Origin: Cyathus striatus
Lineage: Eukaryota; Basidiomycota; Agaricomycetes; Agaricales; Nidulariaceae
Assembly (NCBI GenBank): GCA_025738555.1
Contig: JAOVFP010000004.1
Coordinates: 2,728,001 to 2,792,000, forward strand
Direction: 5' to 3'
DNA: 64,000 nt
Made by a program: the position numbers and the translations under genes. Of this stretch, positions 10,901-22,435 are shown in pieces; within the stretch, counting starts at the first letter, position 1, and every line of letters starts with the position of its first letter. The notes beneath the pieces were generated by a model. The model was not told where the DNA came from. It ran no database searches and saw nothing but the letters and a program-made list of their open reading frames with translations.

Positions 10901-12474
10901 TGGTGTCTGGGTCAGGTGATAAAACAGTCAGAGTGTGGAATGTGGCAAGTGGGGAAACCACTGCTGGACCATTTGAAGGCCACAGTCATTATGTGACATC
11001 AGTGGCATTCTCTCCAAATGGAACTCAAGTGGTGTCTGGATCAAATGATAAAACAGTCAGAGTGTGGAATGTGGAAAGTGGGGAAACTATTGCTGGACCA
11101 TTTGAAGGCCACAGTGATTGGGTGACATCAGTGGCATTCTCTCCAGATGGAACTCAAGTGGTGTCTGGGTCGGGTGATAAAACAGTCAGAGTGTGGAATG
11201 TGGCAAGTGGAGAAACTATTGCTGCACCATTTGAAGGCCACAGTGATTGGGTGACATCAGTGGCATTCTCTCCAGATGGAACTCAAGTGGTGTCTGGGTC
11301 AGATGATAAAACAGTCAGAGTGTGGAATGTAGCAAGTGGGGAAACCATTGCTGAACCATTTGAAGGCCACAGTTATTGGGTGACATCAGTGGCATTCTCT
11401 CTAGATGGAACTCAAGTGGTGTCTGGGTCAGGTGATAAAACAGTCAGAGTGTGGAATGTAGCAAGTGGGGAAACCATTGCTGGACCATTTGAAGGCCACA
11501 GTCATTATGTGACATCAGTGGCATTCTCTCCAAATGGAACTCAAGTGGTGTCTGGATCAAACGATAAAACAGTCAGAGTGTGGAATGTAGCAAGTGGGGA
11601 AACCATTGCTGGACCATTTGAAGGCCACAGTCATTGGGTGTCATCAGTGGCATTCTCTCCAGATGGAACCCAAGTGGTGTCTGGGTCAGGTGATGAAACA
11701 GTCAGAGTGTGGGATGTGGCAAGTGGAGAAACCATTGCTAGACCATTTAAAGGCCACAGTGATTATGTGACATCAGTGGGATTCTCTCCAGATAGAACTC
11801 AAGTGGTGTCTGGGTGGAATTTACAGACAGGTTATCCAAGAGAGTTTGATATATTCAGAAGTCCAGCTTTTTTTAATTATTGTGATGACAATGGATGGGC
11901 AAGAGACATTAATCACAATAAACTATTCTGGGTACCTTTTCATCATCAAAAATATTTGTGTGGTTTACAAACTGTACAAATAATGTCAAGCTATAAGATG
12001 TGTAAAGTTAACTCTACAAACTTTGTTTATGGAACAGATTGGGTTAAATGCAAAACTAACTCTCCTACTCTTCCTGAAGACCTTGATCTTGCCATTTCTA
12101 ATTCATCACAAATATCTGTTATGATGGTTCCTCATGTGATTCCAGACATTGGCAACTCTGTTGACATCAGTAGTTGGGATAATTTAGGCCCTGATAGCAA
12201 TGATGGAACAGCTGCAGTATCAATTCCCTGTTCTGAACTTGCAATTGGAATATCTGATTTTTATGATGACTCACCAGTCTCTCAGGCAAAATCTCATTTG
12301 TCTAAACGGAAGCTTGAAGTTGACAGTTCTTCTCATGCAAGAAAAGCTGATTTCCCTGATTCTTCTGAGCCCACTGTTACTTCAATGCCCAGAAAGAAGT
12401 TCAAGATTGGCAGTGATACATTTTCAGTTACTGAGCTGGAGATATCTACACAAGAACTGAATACCAAATTATAG
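7931..12474 (+). CDS. NACHT-WD40 NLR, likely innate-immunity or allorecognition receptor
   Basis: The proposed model is join(7931..8192, 8250..9670, 9715..12474), 1,480 residues. Intron 1 is GTATGT...ATAG (phase 1) and intron 2 is GTAAGT...TGTAG (phase 0). Both join the frame without stops and restore family-like sequence on each side. Residues 18-41 form an Asn/Val/Gly-rich motif (AQITTVGGNQ). Residues 68-86 are the usual pre-NACHT block. Walker A is GSPGTGKS (99-106), Walker B is VFVIDALDEC (202-211), and a sensor-like LILTGRPGSEP starts near 232. WD40 repeats begin at residue 636: 14 full and one partial. A tail typical of the family's last blade (GWARDINHNKLFWVPFHH) precedes a polar C-terminus with Lys/Arg patches. 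In this class NACHT drives nucleotide-dependent oligomerisation and the WD40 domain senses a ligand. The codons contain almost no CpG, unlike the relics to the left, yet the frame is intact. The start at 7,931 is the first ATG in frame. Confidence 0.85.
9937..11830 (+). repeat. WD40-coding tandem array, 14 x 129 bp plus a partial unit
   Basis: The 43-codon unit starts PFEGH and ends ETIAG. Fourteen full units span 9,937-11,742, and a fifteenth stops after about 30 codons. Units are almost identical at nucleotide level. Changes fall repeatedly on unit positions 7, 8, 10, 26, 28, 34 and 43, with singletons at 6, 16, 17, 35 and 36. Units 9 and 13 share SPNGTQ and GSNDK, and units 5 and 14 share GDETVRVWD. 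This indicates block duplication or conversion rather than simple unit-by-unit growth. Confidence 0.95.
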
Positions 12475-14690
12475 CTGGGAAAGGCAAGGATTGTAGCTAA
12501 TGCAAAGTCTAGAGTGTAGCTGGTGATAGCTAACAAGAATATTCTTGAAAAGAAGAAATAGAAGACTGAAAGGTTTTTCCAGAATCATGATGTTGAAGTA
12601 AATGGTGCACTAATGATGACAGCATTATATTGGACCTCAAAGAATGCAGGGGAAAGAAGCAAGAGAAAAATGGATAAGTAGATATAGTACATAGTATACT
12701 ACTTAAATATATAAAATAAGTGGCAGTACATTATTTGTAGAATACATAATAAGTATAGTAAAATATCCAATAGCATATGTGGAGGCAGCAGGCACTAGTA
12801 AAAGTCACTCTTCACCTGTGCATTCTGTTACACTTTTCCCCCCTTATTCTGCCAGCCCCCTCTCTTTTCACATGACCTATTGCATAACTTCTTTTACATA
12901 TTCTTTTTCTTTCTTGTTTGCTTTTACTTATCTTCCTGACTCAGGACTCACTCCTATCCATTTCACTTCTGTTTATAGCCACCTCTTACCTGTTTCATCT
13001 TCATTCCTTACCCCTTACCCCTTGCTCCCCTGATGAGTTGTGTCAAGAGCATGGACTTTATTACTCATACATGTTTCATCTTTCCCCAAACCCCTGACCA
13101 GACCTCTGGTTTGTCATACCAAGTCCATGGACTTTCCTTATCTCATCATAGGGTAGCATTGCCTTAGGTACATGGACCAAGCTTCTTTGTATAAATAGCT
13201 CATGTATTCTGATCAAGCTTTCTCAGCTTGATCTTAGTTTAGCTATAATCCAATATAGCCAATTCCCCTCTTTCTTGTCACAGAATCTTGCCAAGTAACA
13301 AATAGAAAAGGGGTGGTTGAGAGAGAGGAGGATGATAAGAGAGTAAAAGCTCAGATACAAACACTGACACAGACACAAAATGGGGAGGACACTTGCTAGC
13401 AACTATCAGGATGCAGAGTGGTTATATACAAGTAAGTACACAGCAATGCTGTACAAGTCAGTGTTACACTGCTACATACACAGCACAGCACAGAGAAGCA
13501 ATACATACTACAGCCCAATATAGCCTAAGAAAGCTGTGCAACCTAGTACATCTAACACCACACACATGCTTCATATAGATATGACAATGTTGCATTTGAC
13601 ACATTGACCCACCTGTGTTTGTCAGCACTCACTTGCAGGTAAGTTTTTTTTAGTGCATATCTATATCTACACAACTGACACTTTCTTATCAATTACAGCC
13701 CCCACATTCACACTTCATATCAATATGGCAACATTGTGTTTAACATGGCAAGACATATGTCATCAACATACCAAGCTGTATCAATATGCATGGGATTGTC
13801 TTCCCTGCCTTGATTTCCTTTGATTTTGCCATCTGATATGGGGGATAATGTATTTGAATGTGTTTAGTGGGTCACAGGGTAGTTATATTCAAATGATTGA
13901 GTAGCACAGTACATCTCCCTCCCTCTCCCTCTCCCTTCCCCTCATGCTAATCCTCCCTAAAGCTTCACAGACAGCAACACATTCTACCACTCTCTTCAAT
14001 GTCAAACTACAACACCCCCCCTCTCAATGTCTGCTCCTTTCAGCCCCAGCATCAACATGAAGCACTGATGCTGTATTACTACCTCCTTCACCCTCAATAT
14101 TCCTCTCCTCAAGTCCTTCCTGGTTGTTGATGCAATGTACTATGCCCTCAAGGTCCTCAGCCCCCCCTTCTCACTCTGCCTTCCAGAGCTGCATCTGATA
14201 TGGCAAGATACATGTATCATCAACATTACAATACTGTGTCAATATGTGCACAATGCCCTCCCAACCTCCATTCCCTTCCATTTGCCACTTGCTATCTGCC
14301 ACCTACCTCAATGTCCATCTGTGATATCTCCATCTTTTGAAATCAGCTTCTAAATCCACCCCTTTTGGTGCCATCTCAGGTGGTCCCAGCACTGGCATGA
14401 AATGTCATTGACACTGTGTTACTACCCTCACCTTGATCTTTCTACACCACTCCAACTTCTCCAACCCCAATGTTCCCCTCCCAAAGTCCCTGCAGGTCAT
14501 CAACATAATGCATGAAGCTCCCAACACTTTCAGCCCCTCCTTATTACCACAATGGTGTCCATCCACCATCACCATCTCCACTATCCAGCACTGCCTTCAT
14601 CCTCTGTGAACTAATCAATGCCATGTTATCAATTACCTTTTCTTTCTTGCAGAAGCATCTCATTATTGTGCAGCACATTGCAGATGTTGG
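12475..14690. other. Long CpG-poor intergenic stretch, no gene
   Basis: There are no credible coding regions. The stretch contains AT-rich sequence directly after the NLR stop, a pyrimidine-rich zone (12,820-13,060), a TATAAATAG element near 13,190 in what could be an old LTR (about 13,030-13,280, ends not resolved), and a diverged copy of sequence also found near 23,370-23,460 (the 'accatcaccatctcc...atccagcac' block at about 14,560). Confidence 0.5.
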
Positions 14691-14975
14691 GTAGATCAGG
14701 TGGAAATTTGGGAAGAGATGGAAGATGAGGGTGTGCATGCACTGTGCTAGAGAGGGTGGGGGATTTGAGGGCACTTAGGGCATGTGTGCATGTGTGCATG
14801 CACCATGACATGTTTGCAAAGTGCTAGGGAAGGGGGGATGATTTGAGATTCAAAGATGCTTGGAGTGTCTGTGCATGCATGCATCTGCATAGTGCTAGGG
14901 GAGGGTGGAAGATTTGAGGATACTTGGGGCATCTGTGCATGCATACATCTCATTTTTCTGCCACTTCTACTGCTC
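14691..14975. repeat. Minisatellite, unit about 70 bp
   Basis: Degenerate direct repeats combine a G-rich block (gctaggggagggtgg), a 'gatttgagg' block and a 'tgtgcatgcatgcatc' block. The same unit, further expanded, occurs at 22,855-23,225, on the other side of the large inverted-repeat element. Confidence 0.65.
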
Positions 14976-15715
14976 ATGCATCTTCCACTAGTCCTCAATG
15001 AAGTTAACACACAATGTTCTTTGTGCCATCTCCCTGTCCACACTAGTGTCCCTAACCCCCTTTTCATCTTCTTCATACCCTCTTCATGCCAGCCTCTTCA
15101 AATGGCCTATGGTTTCTGTCTCCTCCTGCACATTGCACCATCTCCCCATGCCATTACCCTCTCTGCTACATACACTCCTGACTTGATGCTTTATTGTGTA
15201 CTGCAAAATCTGATGCAAAATTGGTTTGTGTCAAAATGAAAACACTTTGCAGATCATTTTGTAATCAATTTTGCAGTACCACAATATGTCTGTGTGCCAG
15301 GAGTGATACCCCTCTTGTTGTTGTTGTTGGTGTGGCATGCCATCTTCTTCTCTATGCCATACCCCTCCTTTTCTCTCTTGTTGTTGGCACATCATGGCAT
15401 TTTCTCTCCACACTACCTCCCCTCCTTGACACTTTGATGTCTCAGCAGCTAATGTTGCCATACACCTACATCCTTTGATGTCCAATTGGCCCAATGAAGG
15501 CATCTTCCAGGCCCTAATTCTCTCCAGCTTTTCCCCTTGTATTGATGGCAGTGGTGGCACCTCAATGGCCTCATCCCCCCTCAGCCAGCCTCTCCCCAGC
15601 CTCTTCCTCCACTGGTCTGAAGAGGGAGGTGAGGCATTGAGGATACAGGAGTGGAAGTTGGCATGGAGATCATAGTGCAGGGAGTCTGGAACATTGATAA
15701 TGTCATTAGCAAGGG
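14976..15715. other. CpG-poor stretch, no gene supported
   Basis: The longest open frame, 15,231-15,560 on the minus strand (109 codons, with a QQQQQ run), has no recognised domain and lies in sequence shared with other noncoding parts of the island. A short inverted pair built on 'caaaattg' surrounds 15,220-15,280. Confidence 0.4.
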
Positions 15716-15784
15716 GTGTCAGCCAAAATTATTATTAAATGTCCAAGTTTAATGATAATGGTAATCATTAAACATCTAGGTTTA

Positions 15785-16391
15785 TGTTATATCTGTGTCT
15801 GGATACATCATGCTAACATTACCAAAGGTTCCCACATGACCTTTCAACACACCTGGTCCATTCCTGGAACATACCTGTTATGGGTTTGTACTTCCCAATG
15901 TTCCCACCCAGGAATGTACCTGGAACCTGTCAGGTTTTCTATCAAATATCCTGGATATGTACTTTCTCTTATGACAGCCTCACTGCATCATTGTAGCAAC
16001 ACTCCTCTCTTCCATTCTTACTTGTACATTTTATTATGGTCAAAGTAGTTTAGTTCTTTATTCTTCATTCTGAGTGTGTCATTTGCACCCCTACTCTGCT
16101 TTTCCCAGTCTTTATATTTTACCTATCCCTTTGACTTCTCCTTAGTATTATACTTCTACATTCATACCTACTACTTCTCAGTTCATATATATAGTCTTCC
16201 AGATGTACTAAGTAGTCTTCAGTATTCATATCCAGGTGGCACAGCACATACACTGAAGCCATGGTTCATTCCCACACTTCCATTTTATGTTTTCACACCC
16301 ATACTCACTTTGGGTTTCCATTATAGTTTTCCTGTGTCTTCCAGACATCTTCACATCCACTTCCTAGTAGGAAGAGAATCAGTATGTAACA
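15785..16391 (+). mobile_element. Solo LTR family 1, copy 1 (internally deleted)
   Basis: It begins TGTTATATC and ends ATGTAACA. It shares the full order of blocks with the 773-775 bp copies at 16,704-17,478 and 23,639-24,411 but lacks about 170 bp of their internal part. The flanks GTTTA and CATTG do not match, so this copy has either lost its target duplication or recombined. No retroelement coding sequence adjoins it. Confidence 0.8.
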
Positions 16392-16703
16392 CATTGCCTA
16401 TAATACTATTATGTGTACTATTGTTAAACATACTTATATGTACTCATTACTTCATGTTTCTCATTATTAGTATACTACTATTACTATTATGAGTACTCAT
16501 AAGTACTCATTACTAGAAGTTTCTTATTGCTATATTGAATATTGGTATGGATAGTTAGGTGATCATAAACAATCATTGATTTTTCTAATTAAATATAGTA
16601 ATCATAAGTGATTATTGAGGGTTTCAAGAGTATATATTCACCTACTATTACTAGATGTATGGTGATCATAAGTGATCATTGAGTATTTCAAGAGTATATT
16701 TAC

Positions 16704-17478
16704 TGTTACATACTAATTCTCTTCCTACTGAGAAGCAGATGCTAAGATGCCCAGAAGGCACAGAAGAGCTATAATGGAAACCTGAAGTGAGTATGGGTGC
16801 AGAATGTAGAGCAGAAGTGTGGGAAAGAACCATGGCTTCAGCATATGTGCTGCATTGCCTGGATATCCCCAGGGAATGGTTTGTATTTCATGAAAGACAA
16901 TATACAATGAAAGGGAACATTCCAGAGTAAGAGAAGAGGCTTTGCCACTACACTAGGCAGTGGGAGAGAAAACCAAAGAAAAACCCAGAGCAGGCTCTGG
17001 AACTTAAGCATAGGAAGAAGTGTATGGAGCTGATACAAATACTAAGAACTACTAGTACATCTGGAAGACTATATATACTAAGCAGGAACCTATAGGTACA
17101 AATGTGGAAGCATAATACTGAGTAGAAGTCAAAGGGATAGGTAAAGTATAAAGACTGGGCAAAGTGGAGTAGGGGTGCAAATGACATGCTCAGAATGAAG
17201 AATAGAAAACTAAACTACATTGACCATAATGAAGCATTCAAGTAAGAATGGAAGGGAGGAGTAATAGTATAATGATGTGGTGAGACCATTATAAGAGAAA
17301 CTATGTATCTGGGATACCCAATAGAAAACCCAATAGGTTCCAGGTACATTCCCAGGCAGAAATGTCAGGAAATATAAACCTATAACAGGTACATTCCAGG
17401 AACAGAACAGGTATATTGGAAGGTCACATGCAAACCTTCAGTAATGTCAGCATGATGTATCTGGACACAGATATAACA
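16704..17478 (-). mobile_element. Solo LTR family 1, copy 2
   Basis: This 775 bp copy lies in reverse orientation, with termini TGTTACAT and ATATAACA. It is flanked on both sides by the exact 5-bp duplication TTTAC (16,699-16,703 and 17,479-17,483). It interrupts the left arm of element F, so it is younger than that element. Confidence 0.9.
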
Positions 17479-17559
17479 TTTACCTACTATTACTAAATCT
17501 AATAGTGATCATAAGCAATCATTGAATATTGCAAGGATATATTAGTATATTATTAATAC

Positions 17560-18425
17560 TTCCTTCTGTGCATCACATTTGTTACACATATTCCCATGCT
17601 TCACACTTTTCACATTCCTTGTGTACATCACATTTGTCACACGTGCTCCCATGCTTCATATTTGTCATGTTCTTCAGGTACATCACATTTGTCACACATA
17701 TTCCCATGCATTGCATGTGTCATGTTTCCTGCACACATCACATTCATCACAGATATTCCCACACATTGTATTTGTCACATATATTCCCATGCTTTGCACT
17801 TGTCATGTTCCTCCTGTGTGTCATATTCATCACATATATTCCTGTGCTTCATGTTTGTCACATTCTTTGGGTGTGTCACATTTGTCACACATATTCCCAT
17901 GCATTGCATTTGTCACATTCCTTGTGCACATCACTATTCTCACACTTCACATTTGTCACACCCTTATGTGCATCACATTTGCTATATTTCTCCTGTGCAT
18001 CATCTTGTCACATTCTTTCTGCATGTTATATATGTCACACACATTCCTGTGCTTCACATTTGTCATGCTATTCATGTGAATATGAAGTGCAGGAATATAT
18101 GTGACAAATGTGATGCACAGGAGGAATGTGACAAGTGCAAAGCACAGGAATATATGTGACATATGTGATGTGCAAGAGAAATGTGACAAATACAGTGCAT
18201 GAGAATATGTGTGACGAATGTGACGTGCGTGAGAAACGTGACACATGTGATGTGTGGGAATATGTGTGACAAATGTGACGCACCCAAAGAATGTAACAAA
18301 TATGAAGTGTGGGAACATGTGTGACAAATGTGATGCACAGGAATATGTGTAATAAATGTGATGTGTGGGAATATGTGTAACAAATGTGATGCACAGGAGG
18401 AACATGACAAATATGATGCACAGGA
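17560..18425. repeat. Head-to-head palindromic satellite (GTCACA type)
   Basis: Left of about 18,075 the plus strand carries tandem units resembling 'catttgtcacacatattcccatgc'. Right of it the plus strand carries their reverse complement ('gcatgggaatatgtgtgacaaatg'-like). The result is a roughly 860 bp imperfect inverted array. All open frames here are translations of the repeat. Confidence 0.85.
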
Positions 18426-18430
18426 ATAAG

Positions 18431-20356
18431 TGGGGGTCACCAATCCAGCATGTCACACAAGTGTGACAGTGACACATACTCATTTTGCATTGTTCTAGTG
18501 TAATATCTTTTGCAACAGACACTTAATTGCTTTAAAATAACTTGCATAATATGTCATTTAGTAGTATATTTAATCTTGTGTAGTTATATTTTTAGTAGTC
18601 TAATACATAGATTTAAAATTGGATAATAGTCCAACCTCTCTGTCAAAATAGGCATCAAATCAGTAATATTGTGCCCAGTCTTCAGATTTTCACTTTATCT
18701 GCTAATCATAATAACAAAAGTTATATAGTTTAACATATAGAACAAAACTATTGAGCCAGAATTTTAAGAAACCTTCTTTAACCAGTCAATAATGCAAGGT
18801 AATGCACAAGATCTCCAGGTAAAATTCAAAAAAATAAAAATTCAGGCTCAACAGTTCTATTCTAATACTTAATCTGAGTACTTTTTATTATTAAAGCTAG
18901 CTGTGAAAGTGAGATTCTGGTGAGTGGTCATAGATACAAGTTTGCCCTGCTAAATAGCATGAGAAGCTAGTATAATATACACTCAAATTTCACTGTAGAC
19001 CATTATTAGACAGCCATTCTCTTAATAATTATTCTGACTCAATAATGTTATTAATATGTTGTAGCTGAGCACTTTATATAACTATCACTAATCAAAATAA
19101 GAAGTTTCCATGAAGCAATTGATGTTGCAATTTCACAGCATCACAGAGCATGGGAAATTAGCACAGTACACTTGGAAATACCACATATACACCACTTAAA
19201 CACAACCTCCAAGTGATAATTTGGTAGAAATTCATAAAATAAGCTTTATTATACTACATTTGAACTACTGTTTATGATTATAAAAATAATTTAACCAGAT
19301 ATAGTAAAATATCTCTTTAGTTCTTCAATTCAGCAATATTTTAGCCATATAATCATGTCACGACCATGTCCCTAGCCTGACTTGACAGCAGAGTACAAGG
19401 GGGTGACTACAGAGAAGCAAAGGGTGAGTATGAGACAAGAGCAGAGAAGATGACTCAGGGGGTAGGACTTTGGCTTCAGCTTATGTGCTGCGCCCCTGGG
19501 ATTCTCAGTCCTGGATTTCAGAGTAAGAGCAAGCCCTTTGGAGAAGTCAAGAGACTAGAAGATGAGAGATGTAACTCAAGTCAGACTAAGGGGTGAGGAC
19601 ATAGTTCAATATGAAACTGAAGACTAAGTGCAAATCAAGTGCTACTTAAATACTAGAGACTTGGAGTAAGTAAAGGCTGCTGGCCAAGGCCAGCAGAGAA
19701 GTATGGTCAGGGTAGGCATACATAGAATGAATACTATAACTAATTAAACATAATAAAACATGTCAGAGAAGTGAGCACATATGGCAGTGTAAAGTGAAAC
19801 TGATAGTGGTGCACTTAAGAATGATAAGTGACTCACTATGAGATGTATACTACATTACTGAGAATATAGCTCAGTAGAATGGAAGAAAGGAAACAGAAGT
19901 AATTTATGTACAGTAAGCAATAAGTAATATTAAGAGCATAGGAGTCCAGAGGTAAGTGATATGGGATATGACAAATCACCAGATCATTACAGAGCATATC
20001 ATAAAATTCATTTTATAGCAGTGTTAAAAACATAAGATTATAAAAACATGTTATATATGTAAAAGTATATCATATGATATGTATTTAAGCCCTTCTAAAT
20101 GACAAATTTCAGCCTGTAACAAAGTTGTGACAAGAAAGGAATATGTATTTAAGCATTTATATTTATAATTTAGATATAGTACATATATTGAAAGACTTAT
20201 AATAGATGAAATATTGTTATTACACAGAAAGAATAAAGAGGGACACTCAGAATTTCACTTCACTGCATCAGTTTTATCCTGGGACAAGATTTTGGTCACT
20301 TTTGATCACACTGTGTAATGTCATACCAAATACCATATAGGGATTGGTGACCCCCA
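18431..20356. mobile_element. Element I: 1.9 kb non-autonomous TIR element
   Basis: The termini are TGGGGGTCACCAATCC at the left and its exact reverse complement at the right, a 16-bp perfect inverted repeat. GAATAAG flanks both sides (18,424-18,430 and 20,357-20,363). Removing the element rejoins the surrounding satellite. It has no coding capacity: AT-rich noncoding sequence plus a nested solo LTR. Confidence 0.8.
19356..19973 (+). mobile_element. Solo LTR family 2 (TGTCACGACC...GATATGACA)
   Basis: A 618 bp LTR-like sequence is flanked by the exact 5-bp duplication AATCA (19,351-19,355 and 19,974-19,978). Its ends resemble those of family 3 at 37,820 and 50,301 (TGTCA...ATATGACA), suggesting a related retroelement lineage. 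It is nested in element I. Confidence 0.8.
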
Positions 20357-20427
20357 GAATAAGCATGACATATGTGATGCTGTGGATTTACTAGTATTAA
20401 TAATATACTAATATACCCTTGCAATAT

Positions 20428-20649
20428 TCAATAATCACTTATGATCTCTATTAAATTACCTTGCTTGTCAAGGTTTCTCCCAGGTGAAAATAGGTTCCAC
20501 TTTTCGACCTGCACGTGATATTTCCCATGTCTACTACCTGGCACTTGCGCACTCCCTTCAATGTGCCTTCCTTTGTTTCTTTTCATATGCTCTTCTCTAC
20601 TGCACGTAATATCTTTCTTTTGGGATAGCACATCTTCTAGATTTGCCAT
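20428..20649 (-). CDS. Hypothetical protein fragment, 73 residues
   Basis: The minus-strand frame begins with ATG at 20,649 and encodes a Lys/Arg-rich polar sequence (EEHMKRNKGRHIEG, SRHGKYHVQVEKWN). It terminates inside inverted-repeat sequence shared with the element F arms (the 'aataatcacttatgatc' block), so the natural 3' end appears to be replaced. The local sequence keeps more CpG than its surroundings. I do not recognise it, and it may not be a gene. Confidence 0.3.
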   Translation of the reverse strand: MANLEDVLSQKKDITCSREEHMKRNKGRHIEGSAQVPGSRHGKYHVQVEKWNLFSPGRNLDKQGNLIEIISDY

Positions 20650-21274
20650 GCCATCGGCTGTACCATGGGCAGAACTTCAGTGCTTCATATCGATTCTGGG
20701 CAGCTAGGTCGCTCCCTGGGCAGGACTTCGGCAGGATTGACTTTGTTGGCACTTGACCAACTCGCGAACATATCGCCTATTCAGGCACTCAAGCTTCATA
20801 TTCTACTCAAGACACTTGATCTCATGCATTATGCTGCTCTCTGAAGCATGCTCAAGTCCTTGCACATATTGCTAAGTACTCTCTGGATTTACATTATTAT
20901 TATCCCCTCGTCGCTGGATGTCTTTTTACACAGGTTGTTTTTTGATGTTTTCATAGACATATCATCTGGATGGACTTTGATTCTCGCCCTTTTGTTGGTG
21001 TCTTCAATATGGATCACAGCTATTCTGTGCTCTCTTCTGTCCATTTAAGTTACACGTTCTGTTGAACGTTGCCATGGTCATCGTCTGTCTAATTCTCTTT
21101 CATTGATGGTGTGCTCTATGCTTTGCACATCACAATGATCCCTATCTTCATTCATATGTGCCATTGAACACTCACATTGGGTCGTCCTTTAGTGTTGGAT
21201 GTTATGAAGTCAGTGCCATCATGCTGTCTGGATTCATCTAGGCTAATTGCTGTTTGCTGTTGGGCACTAAACCC

Positions 21275-21820
21275 ATGTCTCAAGCACACAGTCATTTCAA
21301 TGCTATGTTGGTTCTACATTTATTCATTCTTTGTGTAGGAGGATCCGGGGTGTTACCCATTCCTTATTGCTCAGCTCTCTTTAACACTGGTTTTATAGGA
21401 TACATGAATTGGCTTTCTTTTGCTTATGCTCGTCTGTGTGTGCACCGGACCAAAGAAACTTACAATTGTCTTGGCCTGTCACCACCCAGGATTCTCATGA
21501 AGGCATTGCTCCTCTTTGATACTCACAGCATCAACAAGCCCTCTGTATATGATGTCAACAGTGACATATTGTCGCCAGAGGACTATTGTGCATTGCCTAC
21601 TGGTGCCACAGTAGAGATGGACTTCGAGCTCATGTATTGGCCTATTGATGGTAGTGGTAAACAAGCTCCCAGCAATGTTTACTCTGCCAAATTGGAAGCG
21701 ATCCACACCATTGTTGCTCCTCCCAAGTTCAATCATTGTGAGAAATGTACTTATGATAAATTGAATCCGCTCTCATCTCTCCGTACATCCTCCAAGAAAA
21801 AACATAATGTGTGCACTTAG
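21275..21820 (+). CDS. Hypothetical protein carried inside element F
   Basis: An open frame of about 181 codons follows the in-frame ATG at 21,275. The first 55 residues are hydrophobic and may be intronic, because possible acceptors lie near 21,340 and 21,399. From residue about 60 the sequence is protein-like and mixed: INKPSVYDVNSDILSPEDY, PTGATVEMDFELMYWPIDG, KLEAIHTIVAPPKF and a CEKC pair. I do not recognise a family. It lies in a block (20.45-22.4 kb) with more CpG and fewer simple repeats than the rest of the island, which suggests a gene-derived cargo of the surrounding element rather than repeat translation. A poly-Lys C-terminus (SSKKKHN) precedes the stop. Confidence 0.45.
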   Translation: MSQAHSHFNAMLVLHLFILCVGGSGVLPIPYCSALFNTGFIGYMNWLSFAYARLCVHRTKETYNCLGLSPPRILMKALLLFDTHSINKPSVYDVNSDILSPEDYCALPTGATVEMDFELMYWPIDGSGKQAPSNVYSAKLEAIHTIVAPPKFNHCEKCTYDKLNPLSSLRTSSKKKHNVCT

Positions 21821-22435
21821 ATATATCTCCCCCATTCCCTATAAGCTTTGCTACATTTCAATCTTAATCATTTCTTTGTATAATTCACTTTTTTTTAAAG
21901 CAATGTGACACTTGTATGCTACTGTCTGTAGTATGTATTGCCATATATTCTTTTTACTATGTTTTAACCTTCAGGAACTAGAGGTCTGAGACTTTGTGCT
22001 GGATGTTATTATTCACATTGGAGACTACTTGATACCTAACCAGCTTTCTGCCTGGAGTGCAGCAAAACCATCAAAATCGAGAACTGGCCTTCTGACTCAA
22101 ACATCGAACGTAGAAGTCAAGACTTTTCAGCTGTTTCACTTGACCGTGTTCATCTAACCTGGTTCTTACATTTCGTACTCATGACTGACACTCACCTTCT
22201 CCAGAGACAGCTCGGAATTCTGCACGATTTAGTTATAATGGTGGGCCTCTTGATCGCACTTATACCATGCAACTTTTAATCTAGTGCATCAATCCCTATG
22301 TTTTATATTCATATTATCAATAAATGTTGTTAATTCTCTTATGTTTCTTCTTATTATTTCTACCTGGATTTTACTCTACCTCTTCTCCAACTAGACAAGC
22401 AAGGTTTCAGCCAACGCAGTCGGCAATTCCCAGTT
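21821..22435. other. 3' flank of the hypothetical gene, nothing else seen
   Basis: Mixed-composition sequence with a poly-T/poly-A neighbourhood near 21,890. There is no open frame of note and no repeat shared with the rest of the window. It ends where the right arm of element F begins, near 22,436. Confidence 0.4.

Noticed and set aside
14856..15560. Frames of 109-127 codons with Cys/Leu- or Gln-rich sequence
   Set aside because: They lie in a repeat shared with 22.8-23.6 kb where the frames are not conserved.
17529..18522. Many overlapping frames of 120-190 codons on both strands
   Set aside because: They translate the GTCACA satellite in every frame; the periodic His/Cys/Ser pattern follows from the repeat, not from a protein.
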